A DNA stretch of 58,100 nucleotides from the IMG/VR virus record IMGVR_UViG_3300043465_000956, positions 1 to 58,100 of that record; one strand, 5' to 3'. Below, piece by piece: positions 33,621 through 44,766 of the stretch (within the stretch, counting starts at the first letter, position 1; every line of letters starts with the position of its first letter). A program made the translations under genes and the position numbers. A model generated the notes under the pieces. That model did no database searches. It worked only from the letters and a program-made list of their open reading frames with translations, and had not been told where the DNA came from. Origin of the DNA: a virus.

Positions 33621-36600
33621 TATTTATTCCTAATCGTATTAGATATTTTCCTGAGTTGTTTCAGTAGCTCGCGGCTGTTCTTTCCGGCTCGCGGGGATAG
33701 CGTCCTAAAGTTATACGTCGTTTGAATATTGGAATTGTCGAAACTAATGCTGATATCAGTAATCCTAGGGCCATTAAGCAACGACTGACCCACCTTGGTG
33801 ATTATTGGCAACCCCTGAAGGGTTATGTTCCCCTCCTCTTGGGCGAATAAAGAGAAGTCGTCTATGCTATTAGCTATAGCTTGACCAGCTAAATTCATAC
33901 CCGCGAAACCACTCAGAGATGTTCCATTTACCGATGCGACAGTCCTAGTCACATTACCATCACTGTCTACAACCTGCCAATTAGTATTAATAGTCCCATA
34001 AACTGGAATCATGAAATTCTCTGGAACAAGCTCTTCATTTTGCTCGTAATCAAATTTCCCACAATAGATAGTCTCTGAAAAATTAGTAACCCATGGACCA
34101 TAGACATATCTATTTGATTTTTGTGGGATCGCTATAGATCTCGGGCAAACTGCTGCACGAGACGAGCAAGTGCCACCCAGTGTTTCACCAAAGGCTACGA
34201 TATCTCCGTTGCCATTGTTTAGAAGAACTGATCTTTCCGATCTCATCATTTCGGCCATGTGGTCAACGTATGCCCCATTTAGAGGATTAATTCCATCATG
34301 CTGAAAGGTTGACGGATAATAGACTGGATCAGTTGTAAATTTAATGAATGGAAGACCAGAACCAGCATCATTGGCTGGATTCGCGATAATCCCCCCCAAG
34401 ATATCTTTAAGGGCAGTCCCAGAATAGTGAAATGCAAAATGGGATGTATATACCCCAGTCGCTGGCTCCACAGCATTCTGCAAAGAGATTACACCCTGAT
34501 CATTATTAGACTGAAGCTCTTGGTCATAGTATCCAGATGAATACAAATAATGATTAAACAATAGAGATGGGGGAGTGTATACCCTAGTAAACAATCCATA
34601 TTGATCAAAATCTGATGCGTTAGAAGACCACTTTGTGGTCAAGCCCCTAACAGTGCCACTAGATGCAAATGCTTTAGAATTTGAATCATTCATGGCGTTA
34701 TTGGGAATATTTGAGCTAGTTCCCCTAGTAACACTCTTGGTACTATAGGCATACGTATATGCATAAAACGATCCGTAAGCTGCACTTTGGCTAGGAGCAC
34801 CAGTAGTATCTACAGTATCTATGAATGGGCAATGACCCCTGTTATAATAATCAAAGTACTGAGAAGGTACGAATAGGTACTTTTCATCTATATTTGGAGG
34901 AGTATGCGCTAGTCCAATAACTGGACAAGCTCCAGTAGCTGCTGGATCTAGGTCAAATACTGTGCTACTACTATGATCTGAAAAATCAAATTTGTACTTT
35001 ACACCCGAAGCAAATCCGGTTAGAGACCCAGTCAGGAGTCCGTAAGCGACATCATCATTCCCGCCAGCAGTAAAAGAGTGTTCGAAGTTTGCAAAGGCTT
35101 TAAGTCTTCCATCTTGGACGAAAGAAGAATCTTTAGGGGCCTCCATCTGACCAAACACATATGGTTCTACATATGCTGAATCAGAAATGTCCCATGATCT
35201 TACAAAGTTACCGACTAAACTTTCGCTGTCTTGGGTCAGTTTAGTTTTAAACACAGGTATAGGAGCGACCCAACTCTTTCCATAGTGAGTGTCCCCTATG
35301 TCTTTGATTTTTTGCCAAATCTTTTTCAAAATTCCTTCTATATCAGGCCTGCTGAATGTGGAAAGAGCGTTGGTTGTATTTATTGCCCCTATGAAAGATT
35401 GATATTTTAATACTGTAGATACGTAGTATGGAGTCGCCTTACCAATGATTCTCTCTCCAGCCTCTCCGTTCAATACCTCCCACTTGTGAGACTTCATAGC
35501 CTCCATAAACTGGACCCACGCTTCATACGAGCACATGGCCGATCTTACCTCTAGCATTGAGGCGAAATATATACCATCATAGAATGCTCCAGTAGTCGTA
35601 TCATTTGATACGATATGTTGGATATCAATAGCTATCCAATCCCATATATCGTTGGGTGGCAGTGTCTGGGTGATAACGGGAATCGACTTATTAGAATTGC
35701 TCGTTATCCCACAGGCATCCCCGGATGCGGTAACTAAGACGATCTCGCCCCAGTACTGATAAATAAAATCTCTCGGGACTATGTTCATTCGCGTCTGATA
35801 ACCCCCCACCACCATTTTACCGGCAGTCGGGTTGGTCGATCGAAGTGAGATAGAAAGATTTACTGGCCGATTGGCTATATTGTTCAGGATCTCTGTTGGG
35901 GTTGGCGTTACGGGGAATCTGCCCCCATACGGAACTGAACCTTCCGTTCCGACTCTTGCATAGTCAAAGTCCATAGGGTTTATAAATCGACCATCGTCGA
36001 GTGGAGGAATCCCCGGATTTATGTCGCCGCTAAATCCATAATCTCCAGTATCTGGTTTTTCAAGATTGAGAAGATCATATGAGAATTGGCTGAATGGCTT
36101 GGCGCAGGTCACATACTGGTTCTTGGGAATCAGTAAAATGGAAATAATGCCGCCAAAGATAGAGTTTGGATATGTCTGACTCATATCGGCTGCGAAAGTA
36201 CCATCTTTATAGTTTACATCGTTGAGTTCTACAATAAAATCTGCATTTACAGTATCACATATCAACGCAACAAACTCGGCAATAGATATAGATGGACCGG
36301 GAACTACAAAATCTTCTGGCAAATAGTTTAGTACAGAAGATATAAAAGCTATGATATCAAAGCCGTAGTAGTACGGATATGGTGGAATATAGCCCCCAGC
36401 AGTACCACAAATATTATATGTATTTGCTCCATACATTAAATTGCCACCGATATACCTCCGTGGAGATATTGCCTCTGTTCTGTTTACTATCTCGTTGATA
36501 GCGTAAGCTATCTTGTCGACCCTCATGCCAGTCGTGGAACTAGAAGCCCCGAACCCAGCAAATGGAACAACCCCAATAGCATTTCCTTCGGAGTCTCTCC

Positions 36601-37198
36601 AATCGTTTTCGTAGGCTGCAAAGACATTGATGAGGTTATAAATTCTTCCCCACATACCAGTAAAAGAGAGATTCTCATTGTTCGTCGCAAACGAAAACTG
36701 GGTAGTCTCGAAATAATCTACAGTTGGGGTCATACTTACCCCATCCGGCAGATATCCGGGCTGCTTATCTGAGTCCTCTATCTGATAGTATCCATCATCA
36801 GAGAAATACCTAGGTAGTCCCTCAAGCGTAGAACCGTAACCAGTATATCCATCTATGATTAATGTGGCGGCTTCTAGTATCTTCAATGGGCTAAGTAGAA
36901 CTACTTTGTACGCCTTATTTTCTGGGCTAGACTCTCTGCTAATTGAGTCTAATACCCCATTAAAGCCAAAGATTATATTGCCGTCGACATCAGCAATCTG
37001 AAAGAAGTAGGGAGATCCTATTACTCCCGGATTAAAATCATCGTTGTCTGTGTCATCAGTCACGAGGTCAATAGAGCAGGAGCCCGGCTGAGAAGCAAAA
37101 TCTGCTGAGCAGTTAAATTTTGCTACAGTGGCCCCCATAAATTTTTGCACTGGTATATCTGACGTATTGCCAGATCCAAAAGGAGCAATATTTTCCAT
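33620..37198 (-). CDS. Large tail protein, possible baseplate hub
   Basis: Product of 1192 residues. The N-terminal 120 residues (VAKFNCSADFASQPGSCSIDL; YFFQIADVDGNIIFGFNG) look like the beta-rich start of phage tail-hub proteins that build on the tube end. Long Tyr/Ser/Asn-rich regions follow. Third gene after the tape measure in transcription order is not exact: it is second, after the 538-residue protein. No lysozyme or peptidase motif was found. The hub assignment is inference from position and composition. Confidence 0.65.
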   Translation of the reverse strand: MENIAPFGSGNTSDIPVQKFMGATVAKFNCSADFASQPGSCSIDLVTDDTDNDDFNPGVIGSPYFFQIADVDGNIIFGFNGVLDSISRESSPENKAYKVVLLSPLKILEAATLIIDGYTGYGSTLEGLPRYFSDDGYYQIEDSDKQPGYLPDGVSMTPTVDYFETTQFSFATNNENLSFTGMWGRIYNLINVFAAYENDWRDSEGNAIGVVPFAGFGASSSTTGMRVDKIAYAINEIVNRTEAISPRRYIGGNLMYGANTYNICGTAGGYIPPYPYYYGFDIIAFISSVLNYLPEDFVVPGPSISIAEFVALICDTVNADFIVELNDVNYKDGTFAADMSQTYPNSIFGGIISILLIPKNQYVTCAKPFSQFSYDLLNLEKPDTGDYGFSGDINPGIPPLDDGRFINPMDFDYARVGTEGSVPYGGRFPVTPTPTEILNNIANRPVNLSISLRSTNPTAGKMVVGGYQTRMNIVPRDFIYQYWGEIVLVTASGDACGITSNSNKSIPVITQTLPPNDIWDWIAIDIQHIVSNDTTTGAFYDGIYFASMLEVRSAMCSYEAWVQFMEAMKSHKWEVLNGEAGERIIGKATPYYVSTVLKYQSFIGAINTTNALSTFSRPDIEGILKKIWQKIKDIGDTHYGKSWVAPIPVFKTKLTQDSESLVGNFVRSWDISDSAYVEPYVFGQMEAPKDSSFVQDGRLKAFANFEHSFTAGGNDDVAYGLLTGSLTGFASGVKYKFDFSDHSSSTVFDLDPAATGACPVIGLAHTPPNIDEKYLFVPSQYFDYYNRGHCPFIDTVDTTGAPSQSAAYGSFYAYTYAYSTKSVTRGTSSNIPNNAMNDSNSKAFASSGTVRGLTTKWSSNASDFDQYGLFTRVYTPPSLLFNHYLYSSGYYDQELQSNNDQGVISLQNAVEPATGVYTSHFAFHYSGTALKDILGGIIANPANDAGSGLPFIKFTTDPVYYPSTFQHDGINPLNGAYVDHMAEMMRSERSVLLNNGNGDIVAFGETLGGTCSSRAAVCPRSIAIPQKSNRYVYGPWVTNFSETIYCGKFDYEQNEELVPENFMIPVYGTINTNWQVVDSDGNVTRTVASVNGTSLSGFAGMNLAGQAIANSIDDFSLFAQEEGNITLQGLPIITKVGQSLLNGPRITDISISFDNSNIQTTYNFRTLSPRAGKNSRELLKQLRKISNTIRNK

Positions 37199-37206
37199 TT
37201 TAATCC

Positions 37207-38823
37207 TTAATATCTTTCATAGGTCCAACTGACTGAATATGAAAAATTTCCTGTTTTTGGATTCCATGACTCCTGAGGGGCGTCATAAAATACTTTTGTC
37301 TCAATAACTCCAACCTCATTGGCTGGATTAATAGCATCATAAATAATTTGAAATTCACCAGAACGGCTAATACTAGGCTTCTGAGCAATGAACCAATTCC
37401 TAATCCCAGTAGCTGTCGGAATGTTCATTTTGCCGCTGGCATTTACGTTTGAATAATTCCAGTTGCTAACAATTGTATCCATCTGTACATTTATAGATAA
37501 ATTTCGTTTATATTCTGTTCTTGATCCTAGATACTGCAATACTGGCTGGTTTCTTCCTATTACAGGAGTAGCTGAATATATCTGCCCCGGATACGTGTCG
37601 CTTACTGAAATCTCTTCTGAGATACTACCACTAATTACATTGGGTGGTCTATTATCATAATTATAGCTATAAGTAATCTGGCCAGCATTCGGTAGTCTGC
37701 CAACAGCGGTCGTTTTTGGCATTGGGTGAACCCAAGGTAGTCCACTATTTTGCTTGACTCTATTGTATATACCAGATTCAATTATATTATAGTACGCTGT
37801 AGCATTCGAATATCTAGAAACCCCAGTCGCTTGTATGCCAGTAGGAGAATTAGTCTCAATTCCATTGATGGTTCCTTGAATCGTTACACTAGTAAGTGCT
37901 CCTTCAGATTTATCAATGTTAATCGAGCATTCTTCGAATGCTAATTGTCCAGACGGCATGGTTCCAGAAGGCACATATGAGAAGGTTTCTTCTACTGCAT
38001 AAGTCCCGCCAGTCCTGTCTATAGTCTCATTAATTTTATGATTAGTGGCGTAGTAACCGGAAGTAATACCAAGAAGACTGTATGGTAGATTCGAAATGCC
38101 TATCCCGATTACGGACTGTACATAGCCACTAGCTTGTTGCCAAGGCTGTAAAATAGTAACTCCACTAGAGTTATATACTCTTTTACCTTTTGCGTCAACC
38201 GAATGAGTTATGTTATAGGTCTTCTTGATGTCTGCCCAATTGCCTGTATTAACAACAACCTGATCAGCCTCTTGAATAGACCAATTCTCTTTTACCGATG
38301 CTACATAGTAACTAAATGAATCTTCGGTCGACCCTGCTCCGAACAGGTTATTATTTGCGGGTCCTATAAAAGTACTGAAGCCAAACTCCATCGTATAGTT
38401 GGCTGGCTTAGCCCAATTTCCTTCTGAATCTACATTAAAAGACTTAAGGTCTCCGTATAGTTTTAGACCTTGATCATGAGCAAATCCAACTATTTCTATT
38501 TTTATGCCAGTAGGTGGAGATACTAGAGACCTTAACTGCTCAATTTTAGTGATGGTAGAGATGAGTAGATCAGAATCTCCAATCCCATGCAGTGGGTCGT
38601 CATCTGGGGATTGGGTTGCTGTCCATCCGTCTGTTGACATAGAAGAACTAAAAGATAATCCAGTAGTAGATATTGGATTACCTTTGTTTTGGAGTATTTT
38701 CCCGTTTAAGGACAGGGTATAATCCGCACCTATGCTTATTCCATCATCAGACAAGATTGGAGTTTTTGAAAAACTAATTATAGGTGCTGGAAGAATTCTC
38801 TTATTATTTACTATAACTGGCAT
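37207..38823 (-). CDS. Tail protein downstream of the tape measure, 538 residues
   Basis: Begins MPVIVNNKRILPAPIISFS and is rich in strands (TGLSFSSSMSTDGWTATQS). The gene directly after the tape measure in long-tailed phages usually encodes the distal tail protein or a related tip component; the length here is larger than a simple Dit. The ATG overlaps the tape-measure stop as TAATG, so the two are co-translated. Confidence 0.6.
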   Translation of the reverse strand: MPVIVNNKRILPAPIISFSKTPILSDDGISIGADYTLSLNGKILQNKGNPISTTGLSFSSSMSTDGWTATQSPDDDPLHGIGDSDLLISTITKIEQLRSLVSPPTGIKIEIVGFAHDQGLKLYGDLKSFNVDSEGNWAKPANYTMEFGFSTFIGPANNNLFGAGSTEDSFSYYVASVKENWSIQEADQVVVNTGNWADIKKTYNITHSVDAKGKRVYNSSGVTILQPWQQASGYVQSVIGIGISNLPYSLLGITSGYYATNHKINETIDRTGGTYAVEETFSYVPSGTMPSGQLAFEECSINIDKSEGALTSVTIQGTINGIETNSPTGIQATGVSRYSNATAYYNIIESGIYNRVKQNSGLPWVHPMPKTTAVGRLPNAGQITYSYNYDNRPPNVISGSISEEISVSDTYPGQIYSATPVIGRNQPVLQYLGSRTEYKRNLSINVQMDTIVSNWNYSNVNASGKMNIPTATGIRNWFIAQKPSISRSGEFQIIYDAINPANEVGVIETKVFYDAPQESWNPKTGNFSYSVSWTYERY

Positions 38824-41800
38824 TAAACTTGTCCTTGTTGCTGAGCCAATAGTTGTTCGGCTATAATTCTATGCATTTCTAGTTTCATTGTCTTTGAGAA
38901 ATTGTCAAGTCCTTGGCCACTATTTATATCTACTGATACATTCGTAGAGTCTAACTTCATTTTAATAGAGCTATCTCTTAATGATGAAACTATATTTTTT
39001 AGTTCATTATTAAATAGCACAAGACCACCAGTCATATCTTTAATTGATCCTTGGAATATATCTGCTGATGTTTTTAAGAGCTGTAAACTATCTTCTTGTG
39101 ACTTTAATAACGCTTGATCATTTTTATTTATTTCAGATGTCTGGAATTGAGCACTATTTTGTAGCTCTCCTTGTCTTCTGGTCATTCTACCTTGGCCAAC
39201 AGCAGTAAAGTCATTAGCCAGATCTCCTTCCCCAAGTTTTCTTCTAGCTACTACCGAGCCAGATAGTGATGCTTGTTGATTAAGAGATTCAGCTTGGCCG
39301 CTCTGCATTGTCGAAGTATATAAGGCTCTATTACCATTGCCGCGATCTATCTCTCTACCTATCTGAGCATTAGCTGCAGCATCTCCTCCAGCGGCTCTGG
39401 CTTCTTCAACTCTCTTGAGTCCCTGAACCTGCTTTTCTGCCTCTTTCTTGGCTTCTTTTCCCATTCCACCACTTAATGCTAAATTGATATCCTCGAAAGT
39501 TTGCGCTCTTCCTTTTTCTAGTTCAACCTCTTCTTTAATTGCCTCGATTGAGGCCTGCCTAGCTTGGGTCTCTAATTTAATAGCCTCTGCTTGTTCCTTA
39601 GCCCGTATTTGAAGGACTGCAAATGTATTCTCAAGATCCTGAGAGGGTATATTTCCGCCTGCCGACTGCTGCTGGACTATCGATTCACCAGTGGCCGTTA
39701 ATTGTGCTGACGTTGCTACGAATTCATTCCTTGCATCCTGACTAGGACCAATACTAGTTTGTCTTGCTCTCATTTCTCCAACTGTCGAACCACCAAGTTT
39801 AAATCCTTCAAGATCCTTTTTTCTATTTTGCATTGCTTGAGAATTATCAAAAACCGACTGGTTATATTCGCTCTGTGCCTGAGATGCTCTGCTTAAACTA
39901 TCTATAAATCTAGCAACTCCAGTTTCAGTGCTATTAGCTGCCTCTATTAGTTTCTGCTTTAGAGCATCTGCTCCCTGTATAGTGGCTTCATAAGCCTTGT
40001 CAAGAGCCTCACCTTCTAGCCCTGTCGCGTCTCCCCCAGTCGCATCGATTATTTCTCTCTTTTTATTCGCTATAGCATCTGCTGCTGCCTGTCTTTTCTC
40101 TGGCGATGCAGTAGCATAGGCTGATTCAAGTTTCGTTATCTCGGACTTGCCCTTCGAGGCCGCTGAAACATTCTCTTTATAATTCATGATACCGAGTGAC
40201 TTAGCGGCTCTAGATTGCTCATCGACATTTTCGCTCGTGGCGGCTCTGGAGATAGAAGATCCCCTGAAGTCTTGAGAAGATACGGCAGATGCCACGTCTC
40301 CAAGCTGAGATGTGACAATACCTCTCTGATTTGCTTTAGTTAGACCAGATGTAGTAATAAGTTGCTTGTGCATCTGCGCATTTAGTATAGCCCTTACGGC
40401 AGCTTCAGTTTTTGCTGTCGCTTTTACGTCTTCAAGTTGATTCTGTAAATCGTTAGCGGCTCCAGATAAAAGAATAAGTTTTCTTGCAGAAGGATCTAAG
40501 CTATCAAGAAAAATAGTCCAGTCAGTGCCTCCATTATCTGCAAAAGCAGTCATTTTTGTATCAATAGCTGGTCTAATTAGATCAAGAGAGGCCTTATTTT
40601 CCTCCTTAGTTTTAGCGTCCAAAGTATCCATTTCGGCCATTAGTCGCTCATTTGCTTGTCCATACGTTTCGACCCAGCCAAGTGTAATTCTATTAAGTCC
40701 TTTGTTTATCGTAAACCTAGCTCCAGTGGCTCCGCCTTCGTTTGCGCTATTCTGTGCCATTTGGGCTGTTTTTTCAGCTTTTGATTTTTTATTTTCTCTA
40801 TCGACAGATTCTCCAGCAAAAGCATTTTCCCGAACTGCTACACTGCCAAGAACTTTATCGGCATCTTTTTCGGTCTTTATTTTACTGACTTCTTTTGAGA
40901 TAGAGGCGGTGTTCCTTTCTCTGACCGATTTAGAATATTCTACAGCGGCAGCGGAAGACGCTTCTGCCGCTCTGGCCGTACTAGACTCAAGAATACCTAA
41001 CCAAGCTCCAAGATCCCTAAATTTTGAAACAACATATGATCCAACTCCAGTCATCGAAATGAGCTTAGATACAACACCAACTACTACAGCAGTTAAAGCA
41101 ACTATAGCAACAACAGTTCCAGTTATGGGTAAAGTTATAAGCGACAATCCAACAGCTAATGCTGTTCCAACTATGACCAAGCCAGCAAAAACTGCCGAGA
41201 GTGCCGTACCATCAGATTGATTTTGCTGATATGTCGCTGCTTCTGCGGCTTTTGCCGAATTTCCTGCCTTAATCTGTTTCTCTGTTTCCTCTTGTAGTCC
41301 TCTGACTCTGTCTACGGCATAACCAAAAGCATAAACTCCAGCAACAGCAGTGACGGCAGCAGAAGCTACAGTTAGTAAAGAAGCACTTACAGCGGCAGTA
41401 GCGGTAGTAACAGCGGCAGCTCCACCAGCGGTGACTCCACCAGCGGTGACTCCACCAGCAACGGCTCCAGCGGTGGCTCCACCAACTCCGGCAGCGACAG
41501 ATGTAGTCACAGCAGATGTTGCGGCAGACGTTGTAGCAGATGCTGCGGCAGACGTAAGCATACTAGTGACTGTAGAAGATAAAGTCTTTGATAAGGCACC
41601 TAGATCAGTAGTCAGTACTCCCTTTATAGAATTGATGGCGTTACCAATGCCTTCAGCATTTAAGGCCACTCCAAAGGACGATAATGTGGCTGTTACTATA
41701 GAGATAGTACTAACTAAACTCAAGATTGAGCTAATACCACGCCCCATAGCTGTTTCTTGATCTGCATACTGAGAAGCAACTCCAGACGCCACAAAAGCTA

Positions 41801-44741
41801 ATGTAGAGAATGTAGAAGCAAGATTTCTTGATTTTTCAGCAGCTTCAGCCTTGGCTTGTGTGTCTTGTAACGTATTTGCAGTTTGAGCAGGAGATTTCAT
41901 AGCGGCAAAAGAGGCCATAGCCGGATTGGCGACTTGAGCAGTGGTCGGTACTGTAGCAGAAATTGGGGCTGATGGTTGCGATACCTTTTTTGATTTGGGA
42001 GCTACATAATTTCCCTGCTTGTCCGTGACTGTCGTAGCAGGAATGCTAATTGGATCATTCTCCGCTATATCGGCAAAATCTTTACCTGAAAACCTAGCCG
42101 CTCCAGAAGTCGCGGCCCTTTTAGCCTCTTTTGCCGCCTTCGCTGCCTCTTTTGCCGCCTCTTTTGTCGCCTTCGCTGCCTCTTTTGCCGCCGCTGCTTT
42201 CTCTTTAGTTTCTTTATCAACTCTAGCTTTCTCTTCCGTAGCAGCGGAAAGTCTAGTTGCTGCTGCTTCTTCTTCGGCCTTTAGAGCAGCAGTCTCTGCC
42301 GCTTCCCTCTTTTCTCTTCTCTTTATAGCTGCTGGATCTTCATATCCAGATGAAGCAGCTACCGCTCTTTCTTTTTGCGGTTCTGCGGAGTTATTCAAGT
42401 CTGTTGTTTGTTGCTGTTTCCTAGACTTAATCTTAGCTTGAATATCTGCCGACTCGGCAACTACTGCAGCTTCCCTATCACTTACACGAGCAGGAGCAGG
42501 AGTAGTATTGGTTTGCGGACTATCTTTTTGTTTCAGAGTTTTTACTAATTCATTAAGTATGGTGTTGTTATCTGTTAAAACAAATTTTACTCCATTAACA
42601 TCTTGTGTTTTTTCTGTTTCTCCTCCACTTGAAAATCTTTGAACTGGTCCACCTTTGGCGTATTTGTTTACTTTATGCAAATTTCCATAACCGAAAGCTT
42701 CAGCAGACTCTTTGTTAACAACGAACTCTCCGGGGGTTAGGAGTGCAGGTACTGTGTCTGTGCCAGAAGTCGCTCCGCCTCTTGCCTTTTTTTGAGGGTT
42801 CTTAGGAAATTTAGTTTTCGCTAATTTTTCAGCAGTAGATCTCCTATTCTTTAAGTTATTGGTTAGCTTAATATCGGCAGGACCCAGTGGTAATTTTGAA
42901 TCTAAAATACTATTTAGTTTAAATGTGACCTGTTTTACGTCTAGAAGATCATTTCCGGGTGAATCAATTTTAGACAGCTTAAGGACCATTTCTTCGAATA
43001 GTTGACCTTCAGCCAACTTAAGACGACTAGTAGTTCTAGATATCCCTTCACTCGGTATATCGGACTTCTTCATAGAAGAGGAAAGGCTTTGCCTAAGTCG
43101 CTTCTGGGCATCTACAAAAGCATCCGTTTTCATAGAAGTAGAAGATACTAGAACTTTCGCTGAGTATGGTTGTCCATTATAGGTGCCAGCAATAACTTGA
43201 TCTTCACCATCCTTTCCAAGATTTGGCACTATCATACCTATAGAGCCGAGATCAATTGAGGATCGGCCTTGTCTTTTGGTTGCTTTTACTCCTTGCGGCT
43301 CTTTTGTCCTACTAGGTCCCTTTCCGTATTTATTAATCTTATGCAAAGCATCAGCACCAAACGCCTGAGCCGCACTCTTTCTGATCACAAATTCGCCGGG
43401 CTCCAACATAGCCGGTACAGTGTCTCCACTCCCGCTACCGGGAACAAACCCACCAGACGCTCTCTTTATTGGTGCCTTTCCTCGCCCAAAGCTAGGCAGA
43501 CCAACACCCAACAGTGATTTTGATAATTTAATAGCAGCAAATGTGGCAAGAAGTGGAATCAAGTCCTTGATAGAACCAGCGAACCCGATGAAAGCGTTAG
43601 TGAGCGATAGCACAGTCGAAATCATGGCTTTAAAAGTGCCAGTCTCCATAACATCGCCAATCAGCTTAGCGAAATTTTGCTGAGTCTGTGCGAGCTTGAA
43701 AGAGAGAGTTTCTTGTGCCTTGGCTAGGTCGGCAGCGGTCTCTGATGACGCATTCTGAGCATCCGCATAAATCCTTTGCATCTTGGCAGCTTGAGTCAGC
43801 AAAGGAATAACTCTCGATTGTTGCAAAACTCCACCGAGCTGTTCTACGATCTCTGAGAATTGAAGAGATCCCGGACTAATATTGGCCCTCTCGATGCCCT
43901 TCTGGATTTCTAGAATGGCCTGATAGTTACCAATGAAGTTCCCTTTAAGGTCTGTAAGCTCTATGCCGAATTGACGAAGATAGTCAATCGTTTTAGGTCT
44001 CTGTAGACGAGAAAAGATGGTTCTAAGACCTGTAGAGATAGTCTCAGAGCTTTCTCTGGTGGTATCTCTCACAGTGGTATAGATGGTCACAAGCTCTTCA
44101 AGGCTTCCACCAGTAGCAGCGAAAACACCGCCCGCCCGCTTGGCCGCATCGACCAAGTCGTCAGATTCAACAGCGTACTTTTTAGCAACCACATTCAGTA
44201 AAGAAAGAACTCTGGCAGACTGGCCAACGGTTGCTGTGAACTGCTTATTGATAGCAATCAAACCTTCTGTAGTATTTGATATGCTTTCAAACGAGGCCAA
44301 GAGAGTAGTTTTAGCTAGTTCATCAGCAGCTGCCTTGGCTTCATTTAGAGAATAACCAGCCTGAGCTAGTACTCTGACCGTCTCTGCGATTTTAGGGGCG
44401 GATAGACCATAGGAAACAGACATTTTTCTGATAGCATCAGAGTGTTCTCCTATGTCTTTATTGCTGACCCCTACAGTCTGAGCTAGTTTGGCCAATTCTT
44501 GGTCGAATCTAATAGCGTCATGAGTGGCACTAGCGATTACCATGCTAATCTTGGCCATAGCACCGCCCAAAGCGGCATACCCTGCCAGATTAACCCCTTT
44601 TAGGGTAACAGCATCGTGAAATGATCTGGAAGACTTGGTCCCCTTCTCTAGGCTAGAATTAATGCCGGAGATGGCCCTTTGGACAGATGAGCTATCCACG
44701 CCTTCTAGAACTAGTCTAGCAGATATGTCGTAAAGGGCCAT
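38823..44741 (-). CDS. Tail tape measure protein
   Basis: Product of 1972 residues. Residues about 60-330 match the PhageMin tail tape-measure domain (FDQELAKLAQTVGVSNKDI; SSETISTGLRTIFSRLQ). A motif SGxDTVPAxLxPGEFV followed by an AFG...LHKxNKY stretch occurs twice, near residues 437-475 and 657-695. A Lys/Ala coiled-coil region and an Ala/Gly/Thr-rich stretch follow, then hydrophobic helices near 1177-1235 (LVIVGTALAVGLSLITLP). It sets tail length and is probably involved in DNA passage. At the usual 0.15 nm per residue the tail would be near 300 nm. Confidence 0.93.
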   Translation of the reverse strand: MALYDISARLVLEGVDSSSVQRAISGINSSLEKGTKSSRSFHDAVTLKGVNLAGYAALGGAMAKISMVIASATHDAIRFDQELAKLAQTVGVSNKDIGEHSDAIRKMSVSYGLSAPKIAETVRVLAQAGYSLNEAKAAADELAKTTLLASFESISNTTEGLIAINKQFTATVGQSARVLSLLNVVAKKYAVESDDLVDAAKRAGGVFAATGGSLEELVTIYTTVRDTTRESSETISTGLRTIFSRLQRPKTIDYLRQFGIELTDLKGNFIGNYQAILEIQKGIERANISPGSLQFSEIVEQLGGVLQQSRVIPLLTQAAKMQRIYADAQNASSETAADLAKAQETLSFKLAQTQQNFAKLIGDVMETGTFKAMISTVLSLTNAFIGFAGSIKDLIPLLATFAAIKLSKSLLGVGLPSFGRGKAPIKRASGGFVPGSGSGDTVPAMLEPGEFVIRKSAAQAFGADALHKINKYGKGPSRTKEPQGVKATKRQGRSSIDLGSIGMIVPNLGKDGEDQVIAGTYNGQPYSAKVLVSSTSMKTDAFVDAQKRLRQSLSSSMKKSDIPSEGISRTTSRLKLAEGQLFEEMVLKLSKIDSPGNDLLDVKQVTFKLNSILDSKLPLGPADIKLTNNLKNRRSTAEKLAKTKFPKNPQKKARGGATSGTDTVPALLTPGEFVVNKESAEAFGYGNLHKVNKYAKGGPVQRFSSGGETEKTQDVNGVKFVLTDNNTILNELVKTLKQKDSPQTNTTPAPARVSDREAAVVAESADIQAKIKSRKQQQTTDLNNSAEPQKERAVAASSGYEDPAAIKRREKREAAETAALKAEEEAAATRLSAATEEKARVDKETKEKAAAAKEAAKATKEAAKEAAKAAKEAKRAATSGAARFSGKDFADIAENDPISIPATTVTDKQGNYVAPKSKKVSQPSAPISATVPTTAQVANPAMASFAAMKSPAQTANTLQDTQAKAEAAEKSRNLASTFSTLAFVASGVASQYADQETAMGRGISSILSLVSTISIVTATLSSFGVALNAEGIGNAINSIKGVLTTDLGALSKTLSSTVTSMLTSAAASATTSAATSAVTTSVAAGVGGATAGAVAGGVTAGGVTAGGAAAVTTATAAVSASLLTVASAAVTAVAGVYAFGYAVDRVRGLQEETEKQIKAGNSAKAAEAATYQQNQSDGTALSAVFAGLVIVGTALAVGLSLITLPITGTVVAIVALTAVVVGVVSKLISMTGVGSYVVSKFRDLGAWLGILESSTARAAEASSAAAVEYSKSVRERNTASISKEVSKIKTEKDADKVLGSVAVRENAFAGESVDRENKKSKAEKTAQMAQNSANEGGATGARFTINKGLNRITLGWVETYGQANERLMAEMDTLDAKTKEENKASLDLIRPAIDTKMTAFADNGGTDWTIFLDSLDPSARKLILLSGAANDLQNQLEDVKATAKTEAAVRAILNAQMHKQLITTSGLTKANQRGIVTSQLGDVASAVSSQDFRGSSISRAATSENVDEQSRAAKSLGIMNYKENVSAASKGKSEITKLESAYATASPEKRQAAADAIANKKREIIDATGGDATGLEGEALDKAYEATIQGADALKQKLIEAANSTETGVARFIDSLSRASQAQSEYNQSVFDNSQAMQNRKKDLEGFKLGGSTVGEMRARQTSIGPSQDARNEFVATSAQLTATGESIVQQQSAGGNIPSQDLENTFAVLQIRAKEQAEAIKLETQARQASIEAIKEEVELEKGRAQTFEDINLALSGGMGKEAKKEAEKQVQGLKRVEEARAAGGDAAANAQIGREIDRGNGNRALYTSTMQSGQAESLNQQASLSGSVVARRKLGEGDLANDFTAVGQGRMTRRQGELQNSAQFQTSEINKNDQALLKSQEDSLQLLKTSADIFQGSIKDMTGGLVLFNNELKNIVSSLRDSSIKMKLDSTNVSVDINSGQGLDNFSKTMKLEMHRIIAEQLLAQQQGQV
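41420..41480 (-). repeat. Short tandem repeats in the tape-measure gene
   Basis: Tandem near-copies of the 15-base unit CCAGCGGTGACTCCA, encoding repeated VTAGG. It makes the Ala/Gly-rich low-complexity part of the tape measure and may vary in copy number. Confidence 0.6.
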
Positions 44742-44766
44742 AACCTACTCTCCAATTATCGAATGA

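Noticed and set aside
40525-42441. Long plus-strand open frames inside the tape-measure gene
   Set aside because: They are antisense to Ala/Lys-rich low-complexity codons, which rarely make stops on the other strand. The minus-strand product has a recognisable tape-measure domain.
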